64,000 nucleotides of DNA from Marinomonas aquiplantarum (GTDB lineage: Bacteria > Pseudomonadota > Gammaproteobacteria > Pseudomonadales > Marinomonadaceae). Where the stretch lies: NCBI RefSeq assembly GCF_003314975.1, contig NZ_QNRF01000005.1:186001-250000 (forward strand), read 5' to 3'. Positions 36,558 through 44,872 of this stretch are shown here, piece by piece. Under the pieces are notes generated by a model. It had not been told where the DNA came from. It saw only the letters and a program-made list of their open reading frames with translations, and ran no database searches. The translations under genes were made by a program, and so were the position numbers. The first letter of the stretch is position 1; every line of letters starts with the position of its first letter.

Positions 36558-37979
36558 ATGAACTTAGAACATCATTATGCAACTCTGGGTGACGCTTTTT
36601 ACACGCATGTGGCGGTTCAGCCACTTCATGAGCAGCGTTTGGTTGAATTTAACCAAACGCTAGCCACTTCCTTATCGATTGATATCAAATCTCCTCACAC
36701 CAAAGCGTTACTGATGGGCGAAGTAACTTTGCCGCAGAGCTTAAGTATGGTTTACGCAGGCCATCAGTTTGGTGGTTTTTCACCTCAGCTGGGTGACGGG
36801 CGAGGTGTGTTACTGGGTGAAGTTCGTGGTCAGGATGGTCTTTTATATGATTTGCATATGAAAGGGGCCGGACCGACGCCTTATTCTCGACGAGGGGATG
36901 GTCGTGCGGTACTAAGATCCTGTATTCGCGAATATTTGGCCAGTGAAGCCATGTCTGCTTTGTCTATTCCAAGTTCGCGAGCGTTGGCACTATTTGATAG
37001 TCGGGAAGCGGTTTACAGAGAAAGACCTGAGCCCGGAGCTATGCTGTTGCGAACAGCAAACGGGCACATTCGTTTCGGCCATTTTGAGTTTTTCTTTTAC
37101 CAAGGTAAACAGGCTGAATTAGATCAGTTGATTGAACATTGTCTAGAATATTATTACCCAGAGTGTCTTCGTGCAGAACATCCCCTTGTCGCTATGTTGC
37201 TGGCAGTGGTGAAGCGAACGGCGCAGATGATTGCCAAGTGGCAGGCTGTCGGTTTTCAGCATGGGGTTATGAATACGGATAACTTTTCCATTACTGGGGA
37301 GACCATTGATTATGGTCCATATGGTTTTATGGAAGACTTTGATGAATCATGGGTATGCAATCATTCTGATTATGAAGGGCGTTATGCTTTTTCGCGTCAA
37401 CCAGGTGTTGGGTTATGGAATTTGAATTGTTTGATGCGTTGCTTTTCTAAGCATTTAGAGCGAGATCAATTAGTTTCAATTTTACAAACCTATGAAGCCG
37501 AGCTACAGCAACATTATGACGACTTGATGCTGGCGAAAATGGGACTGGAAAAAACCACAGATCTTCATGATTTGTTGCCTTCAATGTTTCAATTACTGGC
37601 TAAAGAAAAAATGGATTACAGTGTGTTCTTCCGATTGTTGGCTCAGTTAGAAGAGGCTGAATTTGATCTGTTGTTGGATGAAGTCGTAGATCGTCAGGCT
37701 TTATCAGCATGGTTGCAGCGATATCAGGCCGCTCGACAATCGAATGCGCTATCTTGGAGTGATGTGTCAGAGGCTATGCTAGCGGTCAATCCCAAATTTG
37801 TACTGAGAAATTACTTGGCGCACAGTGCCATTCAGGCGGCTGAGCAGGGCGATTATTTGCCCTTCAGACGTTTGTTAAATGTTTTAAACTCCCCCTTCGA
37901 AGAGCACCCAGAGTCTGATGAGCTCGCTCAAAGGTCGCCTGAATGGGGAAAATCCTTAGAAGTCAGTTGTTCATCCTAA
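36558..37979 (+). CDS. selO: SelO/YdiU protein adenylyltransferase (AMPylase)
   Basis: SelO proteins have a kinase fold but transfer AMP to Ser/Thr/Tyr of target proteins and protect against oxidative stress. Length 473 residues, close to E. coli YdiU. Family motifs are MVYAGHQFGGFSPQLGDGR near the N-terminus, HMKGAGPTPYSRRGDGRAVL (the flipped nucleotide site) and FQHGVMNTDNFSITG (catalytic loop, DxxN). It ends in LEVSCSS, where the Cys takes the place of the selenocysteine of animal SelO. It starts 23 bases after rhlB. Confidence 0.96.
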   Translation: MNLEHHYATLGDAFYTHVAVQPLHEQRLVEFNQTLATSLSIDIKSPHTKALLMGEVTLPQSLSMVYAGHQFGGFSPQLGDGRGVLLGEVRGQDGLLYDLHMKGAGPTPYSRRGDGRAVLRSCIREYLASEAMSALSIPSSRALALFDSREAVYRERPEPGAMLLRTANGHIRFGHFEFFFYQGKQAELDQLIEHCLEYYYPECLRAEHPLVAMLLAVVKRTAQMIAKWQAVGFQHGVMNTDNFSITGETIDYGPYGFMEDFDESWVCNHSDYEGRYAFSRQPGVGLWNLNCLMRCFSKHLERDQLVSILQTYEAELQQHYDDLMLAKMGLEKTTDLHDLLPSMFQLLAKEKMDYSVFFRLLAQLEEAEFDLLLDEVVDRQALSAWLQRYQAARQSNALSWSDVSEAMLAVNPKFVLRNYLAHSAIQAAEQGDYLPFRRLLNVLNSPFEEHPESDELAQRSPEWGKSLEVSCSS

Positions 37980-38007
37980 CGTTAAGATGGCAAGAAAGGA
38001 ACAGATC

Positions 38008-39039
38008 ATGATTAAGCATTCAGTATGTGTTTTAGGTGGCGGAAGTTTTGGTACCGCACTAGCCAATATTATGGCAACGAATGGTCACCAAGTGAGTCAA
38101 TGGATGCGTAACGAGCAACAAGTTGAAGAGATTAATTTAACCGGATTGAACAGCCGTTATCTTCCTAATGCTCCTTTGCATCAAGAGTTGTTGGCTACCA
38201 GTAATTTAGAGCAAGCGATACGTGACAGTGATACAGTATTTGTGTCCATTCCTTCTAAATCTTTTGAGCAAGTGGTTGAGCGAATAGAGCCGCTGCTGAC
38301 ACCAGATAAGATCCTAATTAGTACGACTAAGGGATTCAACCCGAATCGCTTTGAGTTGATGAGCGATGTGTTGAAGCGAAATGCAGTGACGCAAAAAATT
38401 GGGGTGTTAAGCGGTCCTAATTTAGCGAAAGAGATTGCTGCTGGTCAGATGACAGGCTCTGTTATCGCCAGCTCTGATGACTTAGTTCGTCATCGAGTGA
38501 TAGAGTTACTTAAATCACCTACTTTTCGTGTATACGAAAATGCTGACAGCAAGGGTGTGGAATTAGCGGGTGCATTAAAAAACATCTATGCGATTGTATG
38601 TGGTTTGGCAAAAGCGCTTAAAGTGGGCGAGAATACCATGTCGATGATCATGACCCGTAGTTTGGCTGAAATGAGTCGGTTTGCTGTGCACTTTGGTGCC
38701 AATCCGATGACCTTTTTAGGTTTGGCTGGAATGGGCGACTTGATTGCCACTTGCACTTCGCCATTAAGTCGCAACTACCGGGTTGGTTTTGCTATTGGAT
38801 CTGGCCAAAACTTAGATGACGCGGTTGGTTCGATTGGTGAAGTGGCAGAAGGGGTTAATACCCTGAAAATGGTGGTTGAGGAGGCTCATAAGCATGGTCT
38901 TTATATGCCACTTGCTGAAGGTCTGTTTAAATTGATTTTTGACGGTGCTACTTTGGACTCTCTTATTGGTTCTATGATGACAGGTGAGCAGAAGTGGGAC
39001 GTTGAATTTGCAACGAATGAGGAGAATAAACATGTCTAA
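38008..39039 (+). CDS. gpsA: glycerol-3-phosphate dehydrogenase [NAD(P)+]
   Basis: GpsA reduces dihydroxyacetone phosphate to sn-glycerol 3-phosphate, the backbone for phospholipids. It has an N-terminal Rossmann motif GGGSFGTALAN and the conserved KGF...SGPNLAKEIA region; the catalytic lysine is in ELAGALKNIYAI. I chose the ATG at 38008 because AAGGA lies 7 bases upstream; an ATG 21 bases earlier lacks a site. Length 343 (E. coli 339). Its stop overlaps the following DUF4389 gene, and sixA follows, an order also known in Pseudomonas. PlsX in this window feeds the same pathway. Confidence 0.97.
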   Translation: MIKHSVCVLGGGSFGTALANIMATNGHQVSQWMRNEQQVEEINLTGLNSRYLPNAPLHQELLATSNLEQAIRDSDTVFVSIPSKSFEQVVERIEPLLTPDKILISTTKGFNPNRFELMSDVLKRNAVTQKIGVLSGPNLAKEIAAGQMTGSVIASSDDLVRHRVIELLKSPTFRVYENADSKGVELAGALKNIYAIVCGLAKALKVGENTMSMIMTRSLAEMSRFAVHFGANPMTFLGLAGMGDLIATCTSPLSRNYRVGFAIGSGQNLDDAVGSIGEVAEGVNTLKMVVEEAHKHGLYMPLAEGLFKLIFDGATLDSLIGSMMTGEQKWDVEFATNEENKHV

Positions 39040-39316
39040 ACCAGGTTATGCTAAACAAGACTTTTGGTTTCGTTTGATCTTTATGGTGTTTTATTGGTTT
39101 GTTCTAAATTTGGCTCTAACTGTATTTGGTATCTTGGTGGTGTTGGTCAGTTTGGTAAAGTTAGGCTCAAAGCATGAGCCTGTTACTTTGGCTTGTTGGC
39201 TAACCAATGTCTCCGCTTTTATCGGTCAAATATTTGCTTATTTGTCTTATGTAGATGAGGAAAAACCTTTTCCTTTTCAACCTTGGCCGCAAGTTACGCC
39301 TGATGATGAAGCCTAA
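39032..39316 (+). CDS. DUF4389 small membrane protein
   Basis: A 94-residue inner-membrane protein, ATG at 39032 inside the gpsA 3' end (8-base overlap), with GAGGAG upstream. It has two hydrophobic helices (about residues 12-45 and 60-75). The pattern KQDFWFRLIFMVFYWFV and the proline-rich tail KPFPFQPWP are typical of DUF4389. Function unknown; its constant place between gpsA and sixA hints at a lipid or envelope role. Confidence 0.85.
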   Translation: MSKPGYAKQDFWFRLIFMVFYWFVLNLALTVFGILVVLVSLVKLGSKHEPVTLACWLTNVSAFIGQIFAYLSYVDEEKPFPFQPWPQVTPDDEA

Positions 39317-39782
39317 GCGTCTATATGTTTTGCGTCATGGTAACGCTGCGCCTTATTGTCATGGCGGGGATGAGTTACGAGAGTTAACCGATCTTGGGGT
39401 AGCTGAGGTAAAGTCAGCGGCTCAATCGTTCATGGCAAAGTCCGAGGTGTTTGATCGTGTGTTTGTTAGTCCGTATGTTCGAGCTCAACAGACGGCAAAA
39501 ATATTTTTGGCTCAATTGGACGTGAGTGTGTCCTTTGATACGACAGCAAAGATAACGCCATCCGGTCAGTTATCTGATGTGGTGGACTGGTTACAGCAGC
39601 AGGATGGCGAGTCGATTTTATTGGTGACACATCAACCCTTTGCGCAACAGCTTGTGGAATATTTAAGTGACGAGCCATTGCCGCTTCAATTTGCTATGAC
39701 AACGGCCACAATGGCTGCTTTAGAAGGGGATTTATTAGCGCCAGCTTGCTGTCAATTTCGTTGGTATACTTCCCCTAGATAA
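39303..39782 (+). CDS. sixA: phosphohistidine phosphatase SixA
   Basis: A 159-residue member of the small histidine-phosphatase branch. The RHG motif is in LYVLRHGNA, the second arginine in SPYVRAQQTA, and the second catalytic histidine in LLVTHQPF. SixA dephosphorylates phosphohistidine on signalling proteins such as ArcB or the PtsNPO system. The start is one of two adjacent ATGs (39303 or 39306), both inside the end of the DUF4389 gene, so translation is coupled. Confidence 0.9.
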   Translation: MMKPKRLYVLRHGNAAPYCHGGDELRELTDLGVAEVKSAAQSFMAKSEVFDRVFVSPYVRAQQTAKIFLAQLDVSVSFDTTAKITPSGQLSDVVDWLQQQDGESILLVTHQPFAQQLVEYLSDEPLPLQFAMTTATMAALEGDLLAPACCQFRWYTSPR

Positions 39783-39816
39783 TGATAATAACTCTCATAG
39801 ATTGGTAGTACGTATT

Positions 39817-40680
39817 ATGGGACATGACATCGTATATAAGCTAGCACATACTGAGCTGGCGGCCATTCAATGGCTTTCTAAAGATTCCTCTGACATTAAA
39901 ATTTTATCCCTTCATGGGTGGTTGGATAATGCTGGCAGTTTTAGTCAGCTTGCTCCTTATTTGTCTGATTACTCCCATACCGCATTGGATTTGGCGGGGC
40001 ATGGATTATCGAGCCATCGTCCTGCGGGCAGCTTTTATCACTTATGGGATTATGTTCTGGATGTGGTGTCGATATTAAATCAATCTAAGCAAAGTGTATG
40101 GTTGATAGGGCACAGTATGGGCGGTGCCGTTGCTATGTTGGTGGCCGCCATTGCTCCGGATAAAGTCCGCGGTTTAATTGTTTTGGATAACGTAGGGCCA
40201 ATGAGTGGGACGGCTTCGGAGCGAGTGGTTCATTTACAGCGAGCTGTGAACAAAATGGCCAAGCTAAAGCAAGGCAGAGAAACCGGTTATCCATCAGAAG
40301 AGGCAATGGTGCTGGCGAGAATGGAGGGTTTTACTAAACTTTCTAAAGCCGCATCACAAAGTTTGGTGGATCGAGGGGCTAAATTGGCAGAGTCACAGCG
40401 CTGGGTTTGGCGTCATGATGTAAAACTGACGTTTCCATCACCTTTTCGCATGGATGAAGCTGGTGTTGAGGCGTTTATCCAAGAGATTAAATGTCCAACG
40501 TTAGTGTTGTTGGCAAAAGACGGTATTTATCAAAGCCATCCAGAAGCGGTCGATCAGCGTATAAAGCAATTTCCTTGGGTGAAAATGAAGTGGCTCGAGG
40601 GGAATCATCATTTTCATCTGGAGCCTGATAGCTGTTTTGAAGTGGCCACAGAAATTAAGCAATTTATTGATCAAAATTAA
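39817..40680 (+). CDS. alpha/beta-fold hydrolase
   Basis: A 287-residue cytoplasmic alpha/beta hydrolase. The oxyanion region is SLHGWLDNAGSF, the nucleophile elbow IGHSMGGAVA, and the catalytic histidine in EGNHHFHLE. The sequence resembles the MhpC/serine-hydrolase-like group, whose substrates are esters or similar. The ATG at 39817 was chosen over an in-frame TTG at 39802; neither has a strong ribosome site. It lies between sixA and a DUF4892 gene in a same-strand run. Substrate unknown. Confidence 0.85.
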   Translation: MGHDIVYKLAHTELAAIQWLSKDSSDIKILSLHGWLDNAGSFSQLAPYLSDYSHTALDLAGHGLSSHRPAGSFYHLWDYVLDVVSILNQSKQSVWLIGHSMGGAVAMLVAAIAPDKVRGLIVLDNVGPMSGTASERVVHLQRAVNKMAKLKQGRETGYPSEEAMVLARMEGFTKLSKAASQSLVDRGAKLAESQRWVWRHDVKLTFPSPFRMDEAGVEAFIQEIKCPTLVLLAKDGIYQSHPEAVDQRIKQFPWVKMKWLEGNHHFHLEPDSCFEVATEIKQFIDQN

Positions 40681-40716
40681 TTGGCCACAGGTTAGCTTGT
40701 GTAAGGGTAAGAAATT

Positions 40717-41511
40717 ATGGTTAAGCTCGGTCTTTTTGCATTGTTAGGTTTTTCTTGGGCGAGCTTTACGTTTGCTGATTCATTAGGGGTTGAGAGCTAC
40801 CGAGATGCGCAACTGGTGAAAAGTCGTTCCGAGCAGGCTGTATCAGTTGAAGTGCCATTAGCAAAGATTCAACGATCAGGTCGTGGTTGGGAGCCAGAGA
40901 AGGTTGAGCGTTTAACGGGAAATCTTGTGACTTCCTTGTATAAAATTGATCGTAACGCGCTTTTAACCGATGTTTACCAGCACTACTACGCTGAATTAAC
41001 GAAAAATAATCATCAGATCTTGTTTGAGTGTCAGAGTCGTAGCTGTGGTAGCAGTAATGCTTGGGCAAATAACTTTTTTGACGATTACTTGTTGTATGGC
41101 TCAGATCAAAGTCAGTCTCTATTGGTGGTGAAAACAGCCAGCAGTTTGTATCAAATATTGTATGTAAACCGCCGTGGTGCGGGTGATGTTATGGTGCGTT
41201 TAGATCAAGTGGCTATGCCTAACGAAGATATGGCGTTTGTTAATGTCATGGCGCAACACGATATCAATGACATACCTCGTATCCGTCGTTTATTAACCGA
41301 TTTACCTGCTGGGCAATCAGTCATTGGTTTTGTCACTAGTCAGCAACGAGATAGAGAGTCCGCGGTGAGTGTAGGAGATCGTTATATTGAAGATTTGATT
41401 TCCGGACTGGGAGTGCGTTTGGCGGAAAAAGTGCGTTTTATTAATTTAGCCGATATGGGACGAGCGTCTCTTGGTGTGGATCGCGTGAGTTTTGTGATGG
41501 CTAGGCCATAG
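40717..41511 (+). CDS. DUF4892 exported protein
   Basis: A 264-residue protein with a signal peptide (LGLFALLGFSWASFTFA, cleavage near residue 20). The body contains a pattern I associate with DUF4892: FECQSRSCGSSNAWANNFF, then LLYGSDQSQSLLVV. The C-terminal half resembles an OmpA-like peptidoglycan-binding fold in outline (residues 170-260, with YIEDLISGLGVRL), but this is weak. It is likely periplasmic or outer-membrane associated. Function unknown. Confidence 0.82.
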   Translation: MVKLGLFALLGFSWASFTFADSLGVESYRDAQLVKSRSEQAVSVEVPLAKIQRSGRGWEPEKVERLTGNLVTSLYKIDRNALLTDVYQHYYAELTKNNHQILFECQSRSCGSSNAWANNFFDDYLLYGSDQSQSLLVVKTASSLYQILYVNRRGAGDVMVRLDQVAMPNEDMAFVNVMAQHDINDIPRIRRLLTDLPAGQSVIGFVTSQQRDRESAVSVGDRYIEDLISGLGVRLAEKVRFINLADMGRASLGVDRVSFVMARP

Positions 41512-41525
41512 TTTTAGGAAGTAAC

Positions 41526-42464
41526 ATGGAAAAAGTTGAAAGGAAAAAAACGGTTTCTTTAGTTTTGGGAAGTGGCGCGGCGCGTGGTCATGCACATATT
41601 GGCGTGATACAGGCAATTGAAGAACAAGGTTACGATATTGTTAGTATTTCAGGTTGTTCTATTGGGGCCATTGTCGGTGGAGCTTATGCCGCGGGATGCT
41701 TTGATGAATATAAAGAATGGGCCTTGTCTTTAGATAAAGTGAGCGTGCTCAGGCTCCTGGATATGTCAATTTTCAATGGCGGCTATATTAAGGGTGATAA
41801 ATTTTTTGAGAGGATTGAAGAAATTATTGGTACTCCCTCAATTGAGGAATTACCTATAGATTACACCGCGGTTGCGGTTGATCTGCTGTACCAAAAGGAG
41901 TTTTGGTTTCAGCGTGGTGATTTAATCAGTGCAATGCGTGCATCGTCTGCAATTCCCTCTATTGTGTCTCCGGTATCAATTAATGGTCGTAAGTATGTCG
42001 ATGGTGGTGTATTGAATCCATTGCCAATTATTCCGTCTGTGCCTGTTGGGGCTGATTATATTATCGCCGTGGATTTGAATGGACCAGCTGATAATCTGGC
42101 TCGTATGGCAGAAAAAGAGGAAGAAGCTGAAGGTGATGGTCCTGCTTGGTGGAGCAGTGCAAAAAGCTTATTTTCTAAGCACAAGCAAGACGAAGTGGAG
42201 GCAAATTCAAATTATGACGCTGAAAGCTGGGGGCGCTTGCAAACCATTAACATGATGTTTGAAACCATGCAGGAGTCGCTAACTCAATACAAACTGGCAG
42301 GTTACCCGCCAGATTTGTTGATATCCATACCGAAAGATATTTCAGGCTTCTATGAATTTTGGCGAGCTGAAGAGTTGGTTGAATTTGGTTATCAGGTTGC
42401 TCGTAAGGCAGTTACCGATCTTGAGTCTAATCAATCGATTTATCACTCATTTCCAAAGGGTTGA
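41526..42464 (+). CDS. rssA: patatin-like phospholipase, RssA type
   Basis: A 312-residue patatin-family protein. The oxyanion region is GSGAARGHAHIG, the nucleophile is in GCSIGAIVGG (GxSxG), and the dyad aspartate is in YVDGGVLNPLP (DGG). RssA-like proteins are cytoplasmic or membrane-associated lipid hydrolases of poorly defined role. A charged insertion (EKEEEAEGDG) lies near residue 200. Its 3' end overlaps the convergent maf gene by 38 bases. The symbol reflects closest resemblance only. Confidence 0.85.
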   Translation: MEKVERKKTVSLVLGSGAARGHAHIGVIQAIEEQGYDIVSISGCSIGAIVGGAYAAGCFDEYKEWALSLDKVSVLRLLDMSIFNGGYIKGDKFFERIEEIIGTPSIEELPIDYTAVAVDLLYQKEFWFQRGDLISAMRASSAIPSIVSPVSINGRKYVDGGVLNPLPIIPSVPVGADYIIAVDLNGPADNLARMAEKEEEAEGDGPAWWSSAKSLFSKHKQDEVEANSNYDAESWGRLQTINMMFETMQESLTQYKLAGYPPDLLISIPKDISGFYEFWRAEELVEFGYQVARKAVTDLESNQSIYHSFPKG

Positions 42465-43059
42465 TGCCCTGATTTCTAAGTAATCGACACAACTCAATCA
42501 ATGGTAGGCCGATCAATGAATTTGGGTCATTGCCTGCCATTTTCTCAAACAGGGTGACTCCTAGCCCTTCACACTTGAAGCTGCCTGCACAATCAAGGGG
42601 TTGTTCAATCTCAATATAGTGCTTTATTTCCGTGTCACTTAAGGAGCGAAAATGCACATCATACTGACTCAAGCTGTATTCGTAATTATTGGTGATGCTA
42701 TTGTAAACACACAGCCCAGTTAAAAAGCTGACTTTACGTCCACTGAATTTTGTAAGTTGTTGTATGGCTTTCTGGTGAGTGTGTGGCTTGCCAAGAATGA
42801 CACCGTCTAATACAGCGACTTGATCGGATGTAATTATGATGTCGCAAACTTCATCTGCTGAGGTTTTTTGTTCTTTTAGTTGTTTGGCAACGGCTTCAGC
42901 TTTTTCAATGCTGAGTCGTGCTACTAGTTGTTGCGGTGTTTCTGCTGGGTGTGCCTCTTCATTTATATCTGGTGATAGGCATTCAAATGTCAGTTGTAAG
43001 CGTTCTAGTAACGCCTTTCGATAAGGAGAGGAGGAGCCTAGAATGATGTTTTTTTGCAT
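42427..43059 (-). CDS. Maf-family nucleotide pyrophosphatase (YceF type)
   Basis: A 210-residue Maf protein: N-terminal SSSPYRKALLERL, the conserved ITSDQVAVLDGVILGKP and a C-terminal GLPLIELCRLL. Its position next to yceD-rpmF-plsX is that of E. coli yceF, whose product hydrolyses 7-methyl-GTP to prevent misincorporation. It is divergent from yceD with 138 bases between the starts and overlaps the patatin gene tail to tail. Confidence 0.93.
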   Translation of the reverse strand: MQKNIILGSSSPYRKALLERLQLTFECLSPDINEEAHPAETPQQLVARLSIEKAEAVAKQLKEQKTSADEVCDIIITSDQVAVLDGVILGKPHTHQKAIQQLTKFSGRKVSFLTGLCVYNSITNNYEYSLSQYDVHFRSLSDTEIKHYIEIEQPLDCAGSFKCEGLGVTLFEKMAGNDPNSLIGLPLIELCRLLRNQGINPLEMSDKSID

Positions 43060-43160
43060 GTTAATTCAACCAGATTGCAGTGGAGTGAATGAATTTTACT
43101 TTTTTTTGCCTATCTGTTTCAAAATAAAGTGAAAAAAAGCGTTTAAAGCGTACTTAGACT

Positions 43161-43189
43161 TTGACAATAGCGCCCCTTGGCAATATCAT
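43161..43189 (+). promoter_or_regulatory. strong sigma-70 promoter of the fatty acid operon
   Basis: TTGACA (43161-43166), a 17-base spacer and TATCAT (43184-43189): perfect -35, five of six at -10. Transcription should start at about 43195-43198, the ATG of yceD itself. No Shine-Dalgarno sequence is visible before that ATG, so the message is probably leaderless or nearly so. Confidence 0.8.
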
Positions 43190-43197
43190 TTGCCGCC

Positions 43198-43719
43198 ATG
43201 TTAAATGACACATTACCTAAATATTTTGACCCTCGTAAATATGCTAACAATGAGTTGGCATTCGAAGGGAACATGCCCCTTAATCAATTTGAGGAGCTTT
43301 GTGCTATTTTAGCCTCTGATGAGGGTAATGCATTTATACATTTAGACTTTAGAGTTGATGAGGATAGGCGATATATTGCTACCGGATCATTGACTGCAAA
43401 TGTACAGGTTGTTTGTCAGCGTTGTATGGGTGCGGTTCATCATGATTTGGAGGTCGATCTTGCATTGGGTTTCGTCTATGACGAAGATCATGCTAAGAAT
43501 CTTCCTAACAATTACGATCCTGTTGTCATGACCGATGGTGAAGTAATTTTAGCAGACATGGTTGAGCAAGAAATTATACTCGCTTTACCTATAGTCGCTT
43601 ATCACGAAGAAAGTGGTTGCAACCCAACAGCTCAAAAGTATGCATCGTCTACCGATGACGCAGCGGATGACGAAAAACCGAATCCATTTAGTATATTGGC
43701 CCAATTAAAGGCTAAGTAA
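43198..43719 (+). CDS. yceD: YceD (DUF177), 23S rRNA accumulation protein
   Basis: A 173-residue DUF177 protein needed for normal 23S rRNA levels and found beside rpmF in many bacteria. The conserved cysteine pair is in [10 protein letters not shown], followed by [16 protein letters not shown] and the C-terminal [11 protein letters not shown], all close to E. coli. The ATG at 43198 is set by homology; an in-frame TTG at 43177 would lie inside the promoter. It heads the yceD-rpmF-plsX-fabD-fabG-acpP-fabF run. Confidence 0.94.
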   Translation: MLNDTLPKYFDPRKYANNELAFEGNMPLNQFEELCAILASDEGNAFIHLDFRVDEDRRYIATGSLTANVQVVCQRCMGAVHHDLEVDLALGFVYDEDHAKNLPNNYDPVVMTDGEVILADMVEQEIILALPIVAYHEESGCNPTAQKYASSTDDAADDEKPNPFSILAQLKAK

Positions 43720-43736
43720 AGTTAGGAGCTCCAAAA

Positions 43737-43916
43737 ATGGCAGTACAAAAAAGTAAAGTAACTCGTTCACGTCGCGGCCAGCGTCGTTCACACGATGCTT
43801 TGACTAGCGCAACACTATCTGTAGAAAAGACAACTGGTGAACTTCACCGTCGTCACCACATTTCTGCAGACGGCTTTTACCGTGGCCGTCAAGTTATCGC
43901 CCCTAAAGGTGAGTAA
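43737..43916 (+). CDS. rpmF: 50S ribosomal protein L32
   Basis: A 59-residue basic protein, [20 protein letters not shown] at the start and GFYRGRQVI near the end, the proteobacterial L32 pattern without zinc cysteines. A ribosome site AGGAG lies 9 bases before the ATG. It is 17 bases after yceD and 11 before plsX, the standard coupling of ribosome and lipid synthesis genes. Confidence 0.97.
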   Translation: MAVQKSKVTRSRRGQRRSHDALTSATLSVEKTTGELHRRHHISADGFYRGRQVIAPKGE

Positions 43917-43927
43917 CTAAGATACCC

Positions 43928-44872
43928 ATGATCAGGGTAGCTTTAGACGCTATGGGCGGGGACTTAGGTCCCCGCATTGCTTTTGAGGGTGCGGTCTCGA
44001 TATTGTCTCAATATCCGGATGTCGTGATTACTCTCTACTACACTCCAATTGATGGGCTTGATCTGCCTGCACATCATGATCGCTTAACATTGATCGCTTG
44101 TCGCGACGTGATTAAAGCGGATGAAGAGATTGTTTTATCTCTATTTCGTCGACACGATACCTCACTTTATCAATCCATTAATGCATTATCATCGGGCGCA
44201 GCTGATGTAGTTGTAACTCTTGGTAATACAGGCGTTATGGTGGCTTTAGCGAGACATCTGCTAGGAGTTATCCGGCCGAAGTTATACCCAGCATTAATTC
44301 GCGAATTGTATTCAAATCCACTGAGATGTTTGGTTGACCTGGGCGCCAATGTGCATTGTCCAGCTTCTATGTTGGTAGGATTTGCAGAGTTGGGAGCGGC
44401 TTACGTCGAGGCATTAAGTGATGAGACTCCCAATGTTGGTCTGCTCAATGTTGGCGTGGAGAGTTCAAAGGGAAGTGTGGTAATAAAAGAAGCCGATGCC
44501 CTTTTAATTGATAAGAGCTGGCCTAATTATTTAGGGTATGCTGAAGGAACTGATCTATTTGAAGGCGAAAAAAATGTCATCGTTTGTGATGGTATGGTTG
44601 GCAATGCTGTCCTAAAAGCTTCGGAAGGTCTGCTGTCTTTTTTGATGAATAAATTTGGTGATTCAAAACAGGTTGCGCCTGTTTTTGAGACTTTTTACCA
44701 AACTGAACGTCGCCATGGTGCTTGCCTAGTGGGTGTACGTGGCAATTTGGTAAAAGGTCATGGTCGCTCTGATCTGCCTGCTATGATTGGGGCGATAGAA
44801 TATGGAATGGATATTGCGCGGGCTAATTTAAGTGAAGCCATTGAGTCGCGACTTAGTAAAGAGGAGATGTGA
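43928..44872 (+). CDS. plsX: phosphate acyltransferase PlsX
   Basis: PlsX makes acyl-phosphate from acyl-ACP for phospholipid synthesis. N-terminal VALDAMGGDLGP, then DVVVTLGNTGVMVALA and the C-terminal RGNLVKGHGRSDLPAMIGAI are visible. At 314 residues it is shorter than typical (about 330-355), with shortened loops rather than a missing end. The ribosome site before the ATG is weak. fabH, which follows plsX in E. coli, is absent; fabD overlaps the plsX stop by one base. Confidence 0.95.
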   Translation: MIRVALDAMGGDLGPRIAFEGAVSILSQYPDVVITLYYTPIDGLDLPAHHDRLTLIACRDVIKADEEIVLSLFRRHDTSLYQSINALSSGAADVVVTLGNTGVMVALARHLLGVIRPKLYPALIRELYSNPLRCLVDLGANVHCPASMLVGFAELGAAYVEALSDETPNVGLLNVGVESSKGSVVIKEADALLIDKSWPNYLGYAEGTDLFEGEKNVIVCDGMVGNAVLKASEGLLSFLMNKFGDSKQVAPVFETFYQTERRHGACLVGVRGNLVKGHGRSDLPAMIGAIEYGMDIARANLSEAIESRLSKEEM

